NCBI GenBank assembly: GCA_023128855.1
Contig: JAGMDE010000019.1
Span: 1 to 22,796 of the forward strand
Direction: 5' to 3'
Origin: Thermoplasmatales archaeon
Lineage (GTDB): Archaea > Thermoplasmatota > E2 > DHVEG-1
DNA: 22,796 nucleotides
Shown: positions 19,495 to 22,796 of the stretch, in pieces
How the letters are laid out: every line of letters begins with the position of its first letter
Numbering within the stretch: the stretch's first letter is position 1
Translations under genes and position numbers: made by a program
Notes under the pieces: generated by a model
What the model was told of the DNA's origin: nothing
The model's input: the letters and a program-made list of their open reading frames with translations, nothing else
Databases searched by the model: none

Positions 19495-21915
19495 TTAAAG
19501 TCGTTGTTTCTTATAGAAATATACAATGACGACTAGTAATACTAAAACTGCGCTTACGATTCCCAATATTGTCCAAGAGATTTTTCCAGATGTCTCTGAT
19601 TCCTTTTTCTCTATGAAAGAATTAGTTGTTCCAGCTACTGGGTCATAAGTATAATCCCAGTGACCGTCTCCATCAGTATCTATCAAATAGTTTTCGCTGT
19701 CATCTTGCTTAACATCTGTTTGCTTTTCAGTTACAATACTCTGAAATACATCATATGTTCCATCGTTTTCAAGATCAATAAGAAATCCGTCATATATATA
19801 AGGGGAGTCGGGAAATGACAAACCATCTCCAACCAAAGAATTCTCAGAGAGATTACAAACTATATAACGGCCATCATCGAGATGAGATTCTACTCCTAGT
19901 ACGGAGGTTTCTTTTAGTTGTAAATAGAATGCTATGTTAAACGATTCAGAATTAACATAACTATTATCATATTCTATGTTGACACGATATTCCCCAAGGC
20001 CAGATTCACCCCCATCTGAAGTTATTTGAGACCAGATCCATGTAAGTTTTTGATTTGGTAGCAACATCGTAAGTGGGGTTCCGTAGAGGTCGTCAATAGA
20101 AGCTCCATAAAACCAATTTCCTCCTTCTATGAAAGTCAGACTTTTTCCTGTAAAAGAATTGTCATTTGTTCCCGTTACGTCAGTAGAAAATATATCAAAA
20201 TTAACAACAGTTAAATCTACATCTGGACCTATAGATATTTGAGTATCCAAACCTGCATCACCATTCGTTACAGTGGTATAGTTAATCCATCCTGAAGATC
20301 CGCCACTCCAGTTTATAAGAGGCATTTCTATAATCCAACCCGTAATATTACTATTACTAATCGAATCTGTGATGGAAATCCCGCTACTCTGATTTCCTAA
20401 AAGAGGAGCTATGGTAGTCCAGTTTCCTATGATAGCTGTATCATTGCCCCAGATGCTAATAGTTGCATTAGGAAGACCTATAACGGTTCCATCTGACGGA
20501 ACTGTTAATGTAGTGTCATTATATGGAATGGCTACAACAAATGTATCGTTTACAGGGAATAAGACATAATTGGAAAAAATAGATGATTCATAAACTATTT
20601 CCCATATTCCACTTAAGGATTTCTTTTCAACATACCATTTTATTAGAAATAAAGAGTCAACTCCAATGTTCTGAACAGTAATACTAACATTTTCATCAGG
20701 TGCATATATCTCTTTATCTGTATATATGTAGAGAGCTTCGGGAGAGGTAGGGAGCGGGATAAGATAGTCTGGGCAGATTGAAAAGAGGGCATATCCTGTT
20801 GACGATTCCCAGTTATTCCACACGTTATAGTTTATTACAACGCAATATTCTCCAGATTCAGCATCTTCTCCATTTGACTGTGTTTGATTCCATGACCATT
20901 CTCGTTTGTCACCAGGAACAACTGTCCTATCATCTATCTTCAATTCTCCTTCGCCACTTATAAAATAAGAATCGTCCGGTTGAGTATATACCGTCTCCCA
21001 TTTTACACCAACTTTCTTTTTGACGCAGCACTCAGATACGTAAATTGTTTCTTCTCCATTGTTTTCGATGCCAAAGATAATTTCTCCCCTTAGCGGATAA
21101 TATTGATTGAAAAATGTGCCGTTACTTGTATAAACACTGGCTTCTGTTTCTTCATCAAAATAGAACTTTAAACTCTTCATATCGATCTTCAAGTTAAAAA
21201 GCAAGTAGTTACCATATCCAAACCACATCCAAAACTCAAAGGGCACATGCCAACCAGTAAGAGCATCGGTCATAGTCGTATCTAATGGAATCCAACCATT
21301 TCGTTCTCCATATCCAGCTGTTTGCACTAAATCAAGATTTTCAGTTGTAAAATTGGAATAAATATTGCCATCATTAGTATGAATAACTACTTCTTTTCCT
21401 TTCCATTCCTCTATTCCTATAGAAGAAGGTGTAGCAACCAAGTTTGATTGAATATCAGTTGACTCTTTGATTTCAACCCAAGCATGACCCATATTCTTCT
21501 TAGTTCCAATTATCTCTGATACAAATCCTATTACTACTTGGATACTATCATTGGATATTCCTGCCACCCTTAAAAGAGAAACAAGTAAGATAGCTTGGTC
21601 TTCACAATCTCCTGAACGCTTGCTTATGGTAGTAGAAGGAAGTTGATAGTAGTCTCTTGTTCTCCATATATCATTATCAGATTTATAATCAATATTGTCA
21701 CATACCCATCCATAAAGAATTTTGATATTGTCCATCAGATTTTCCTCAAGAGGATGTTTACAATTGTTCCTAACGATTTGTTGAACTGCATTATCAACTG
21801 GTTGAATGTAGTCACTAAAATCTTCACTGGGGAGATCATGGGCACTCGATGGAATTGTACCAAATCCGCTTATTGTCATTAATATGATCATAAAAACTGA
21901 TATTATTTTCTTCAT
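19495..21915 (-). CDS. Secreted, membrane-anchored transglutaminase-like protein
   Basis: The 806-aa protein has a Sec signal peptide (1-25, MKKIISVFMIILMTISGFGT). The transglutaminase-like cysteine-protease fold has C104 (KRSGDCEDQAILLVSLLRVA), H144 (NMGHAWVEI) and D212 (GWIPLDTT). Several Ig-like beta domains follow (about 270-660, many Asn/Thr/Ser), then a calcium-loop-like DTDGDGHWDYTYD and a C-terminal membrane helix (WTILGIVSAVLVLLVVIVYF) with a basic end (KKQRL). It is therefore an exported enzyme-like protein anchored by its C-terminus. Transglutaminase-like domains can cleave or cross-link proteins; which is not readable here. It is divergent from the AbrB-like gene across a 134-bp gap with repeated motifs. 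Confidence 0.85.
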   Translation of the reverse strand: MKKIISVFMIILMTISGFGTIPSSAHDLPSEDFSDYIQPVDNAVQQIVRNNCKHPLEENLMDNIKILYGWVCDNIDYKSDNDIWRTRDYYQLPSTTISKRSGDCEDQAILLVSLLRVAGISNDSIQVVIGFVSEIIGTKKNMGHAWVEIKESTDIQSNLVATPSSIGIEEWKGKEVVIHTNDGNIYSNFTTENLDLVQTAGYGERNGWIPLDTTMTDALTGWHVPFEFWMWFGYGNYLLFNLKIDMKSLKFYFDEETEASVYTSNGTFFNQYYPLRGEIIFGIENNGEETIYVSECCVKKKVGVKWETVYTQPDDSYFISGEGELKIDDRTVVPGDKREWSWNQTQSNGEDAESGEYCVVINYNVWNNWESSTGYALFSICPDYLIPLPTSPEALYIYTDKEIYAPDENVSITVQNIGVDSLFLIKWYVEKKSLSGIWEIVYESSIFSNYVLFPVNDTFVVAIPYNDTTLTVPSDGTVIGLPNATISIWGNDTAIIGNWTTIAPLLGNQSSGISITDSISNSNITGWIIEMPLINWSGGSSGWINYTTVTNGDAGLDTQISIGPDVDLTVVNFDIFSTDVTGTNDNSFTGKSLTFIEGGNWFYGASIDDLYGTPLTMLLPNQKLTWIWSQITSDGGESGLGEYRVNIEYDNSYVNSESFNIAFYLQLKETSVLGVESHLDDGRYIVCNLSENSLVGDGLSFPDSPYIYDGFLIDLENDGTYDVFQSIVTEKQTDVKQDDSENYLIDTDGDGHWDYTYDPVAGTTNSFIEKKESETSGKISWTILGIVSAVLVLLVVIVYFYKKQRL

Positions 21916-21972
21916 TTTTCATCCCAACCCGCTACTAAGACAATTATTCACCATCTATTTATCTCTTTCGGC

Positions 21973-22051
21973 TGACCATTATAGTTGACCAAAATTATTG
22001 TCAAAGTATCTCAAGTGACAGAAATAGTTGTCTTAATTGGTTGACCAAAAT
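21973..22051. promoter_or_regulatory. Repeated TGACCA sites in the transglutaminase/AbrB divergent promoter
   Basis: TGACCA occurs at 21973-21978, 21986-21991 and 22042-22047. The 12-mer GTTGACCAAAAT is exact at 21984-21995 and 22040-22051, and the last copy includes the palindrome TTGGTTGACCAA and runs into the AbrB-like start codon. GACA-n8-TGTC lies at ~22017-22032. These are plausible binding sites for the AbrB-like protein. Confidence 0.45.
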
Positions 22052-22217
22052 GGTGTTAGAAAGACTTGGTAGATTTTGGGAGCATACAAAAGGCAAACTG
22101 ATCCTATATATTCCAGCAGATATCTATAAAGATTCACAGTTTCCATTCAAACCAAAAGAACAGGTAAAGATAACAATAGAACCTAGTAAAAAAAGGATGA
22201 TAGTAGAAAAGAAATAA
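22050..22217 (+). CDS. SpoVT/AbrB-like DNA-binding protein, 55 aa
   Basis: The short frame encodes MVLERLGRFWEHTKGKLILY, then IPADIYKDSQFPFKPKEQVK and ITIEPSKKRMIVEKK. Gly-Lys-Leu-x-x-x-Ile-Pro-x-x-Ile plus a later V-x-I-x-I pair is the swapped-hairpin AbrB fold, which binds DNA as a dimer. It is about the size of the isolated domain. No ribosome-binding site is visible; the last operator copy overlaps the ATG, so it may repress itself and perhaps the divergent transglutaminase-like gene. Confidence 0.7.
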   Translation: MVLERLGRFWEHTKGKLILYIPADIYKDSQFPFKPKEQVKITIEPSKKRMIVEKK

Positions 22218-22332
22218 GAAAAGTTTCTTTTTCATTTACATTGAATATGTGTTGAATGTACACCACGCAGAGACAACCTTCTTTTTGGAATTATTTTTAG
22301 GGGAGTTTTGCACTTAAAAAGTTCGGTGTTTA

Positions 22333-22460
22333 GTGTTTATCTTTTGCACAGAGCTACCATTACCCTCAATTGCACCAAGCTGGAAAAAGTGATCTTTTGA
22401 CAAAAATCACACTTGACACATACGAAATGGCCTCTGGCAGCTCTGTGCAATAATAAACAT
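22333..22460. other. 128-nt structured inverted repeat (possible ncRNA or cruciform)
   Basis: The left arm (22333-22355) contains TGTTTAT and TTGCACAGAGCT. The right arm (22439-22460) contains AGCTCTGTGCAA and ATAAACA, the reverse complement apart from a small bulge. Inside, CCATT (22357-22361) matches AATGG (22426-22430), and GTGAT-C-TTTT-GAC-AAAA-ATCAC (22389-22410) makes a further hairpin. The nested pairing suggests a folded RNA rather than chance. No open frame crosses it. The rest of 22218-22494 shows nothing else I can support. Confidence 0.5.
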
Positions 22461-22494
22461 TGTAGCCCTCTTTTTAAAGATTACGAAGCATTCA

Positions 22495-22719
22495 TTTAGA
22501 ATCGGGATTCATACAACATTAGAAAGACGACTTAATATGCTATAGGCACTTCATATAATTAAAAAGAAATCGATTACATCACAGAGACGTGAAACACATG
22601 CATATAATCTTATGCTAAGGGGTATAGAATTGATGAAGTTCATCAAGCCCTATGAAAAGGCACTATCTTTGCCCTCATCTCAACAAAAGATTATTGAAAT
22701 CGACACAAATAGTGACTAA
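22495..22719 (+). pseudogene. Ribbon-helix-helix-like gene remnant with in-frame TAG
   Basis: One frame reads FRIGIHTTLERRLNML, a TAG at 22543-22545, then ALHIIKKKSITSQRREAHAY, NLMLRGIELMKF and so on to TAA at 22717-22719. The strand FRIGI followed by two helices with LMLRGIEL fits a CopG/ribbon-helix-helix DNA-binding protein. No ATG precedes the strand. Two faults (no start, internal TAG) indicate decay, though a TAG read as an amino acid cannot be excluded. About 77 bases after it, to the window end, show no feature. Confidence 0.35.
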
Positions 22720-22796
22720 AGAAATCCAACGATACGTGTCAATACTTATTCTATAAATAAGTTTCCCAAAAGGGGGCTTTGCACCCTTAGTCGTTT

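Noticed and set aside
22299..22789. Similar AGGGG...TTTGCAC...TTA stretches at 22299-22316 and 22771-22789 as direct repeats of an element end
   Set aside because: The match is short and gapped, and no integrase or target gene lies there.

Overview
The window looks like an AT-rich archaeal chromosome segment carrying an integrated element. Archaeal signs are TATA-box promoters with short or no leaders, archaeal-pilin-type (class III) signal sequences, an AsnRS-like archaeal asparagine synthetase, a histidine tRNA with an encoded G-1, and many small zinc-ribbon proteins. The secreted PKD-domain C25-like peptidase, the transglutaminase-like exoprotein and the M19 dipeptidase suggest a protein- or peptide-using, Thermoplasmatota-like organism. 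That placement is inference; no rRNA or marker gene is present.

Layout. 1-460: the end of a gene and a small beta-rich protein. 655-3187: a secreted gingipain-like peptidase bracketed by two copies of a ~165-bp repeat, each carrying the 3' end of tRNA-Leu(CAG); the intact tRNA is at the right end. 3237-5632: a translationally coupled pair of pilin-like surface proteins, one with a von Willebrand A domain nested inside a DUF11 repeat. 5665-5907: a promoter with an inverted-repeat operator, then a 79-nt hairpin with its own TATA box. 5959-7641: tRNA-His, asparagine synthetase and a divergent Lrp/AsnC regulator, again followed by a degenerate copy of the tRNA 3' end. 7716-9906: M19 dipeptidase, a winged-helix-like protein and a zinc-ribbon membrane protein.

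9981-~19006 is probably an integrated plasmid or provirus. An XRE-type regulator with a tiny coupled zinc-finger gene is divergent from a tyrosine recombinase, and two identical palindrome-containing 11-mers lie between them. Then come small genes, a 972-aa primase-polymerase/helicase, and directly downstream two clusters of three 9-mers in opposite orientation around an AT-rich core, which looks like a replication origin. Five or six small accessory genes follow, including HTH proteins. On the opposite strand is a pair encoding an HExxH metalloprotease-like protein and a zinc-finger RNase H-like protein.

19311-22796: a zinc-ribbon gene broken by one base in a T run, the 806-aa transglutaminase-like exoprotein, a divergent AbrB-like protein with repeated sites between them, a 128-nt structured inverted repeat, and a probable ribbon-helix-helix pseudogene. 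The element's outer attachment sites were not identified.
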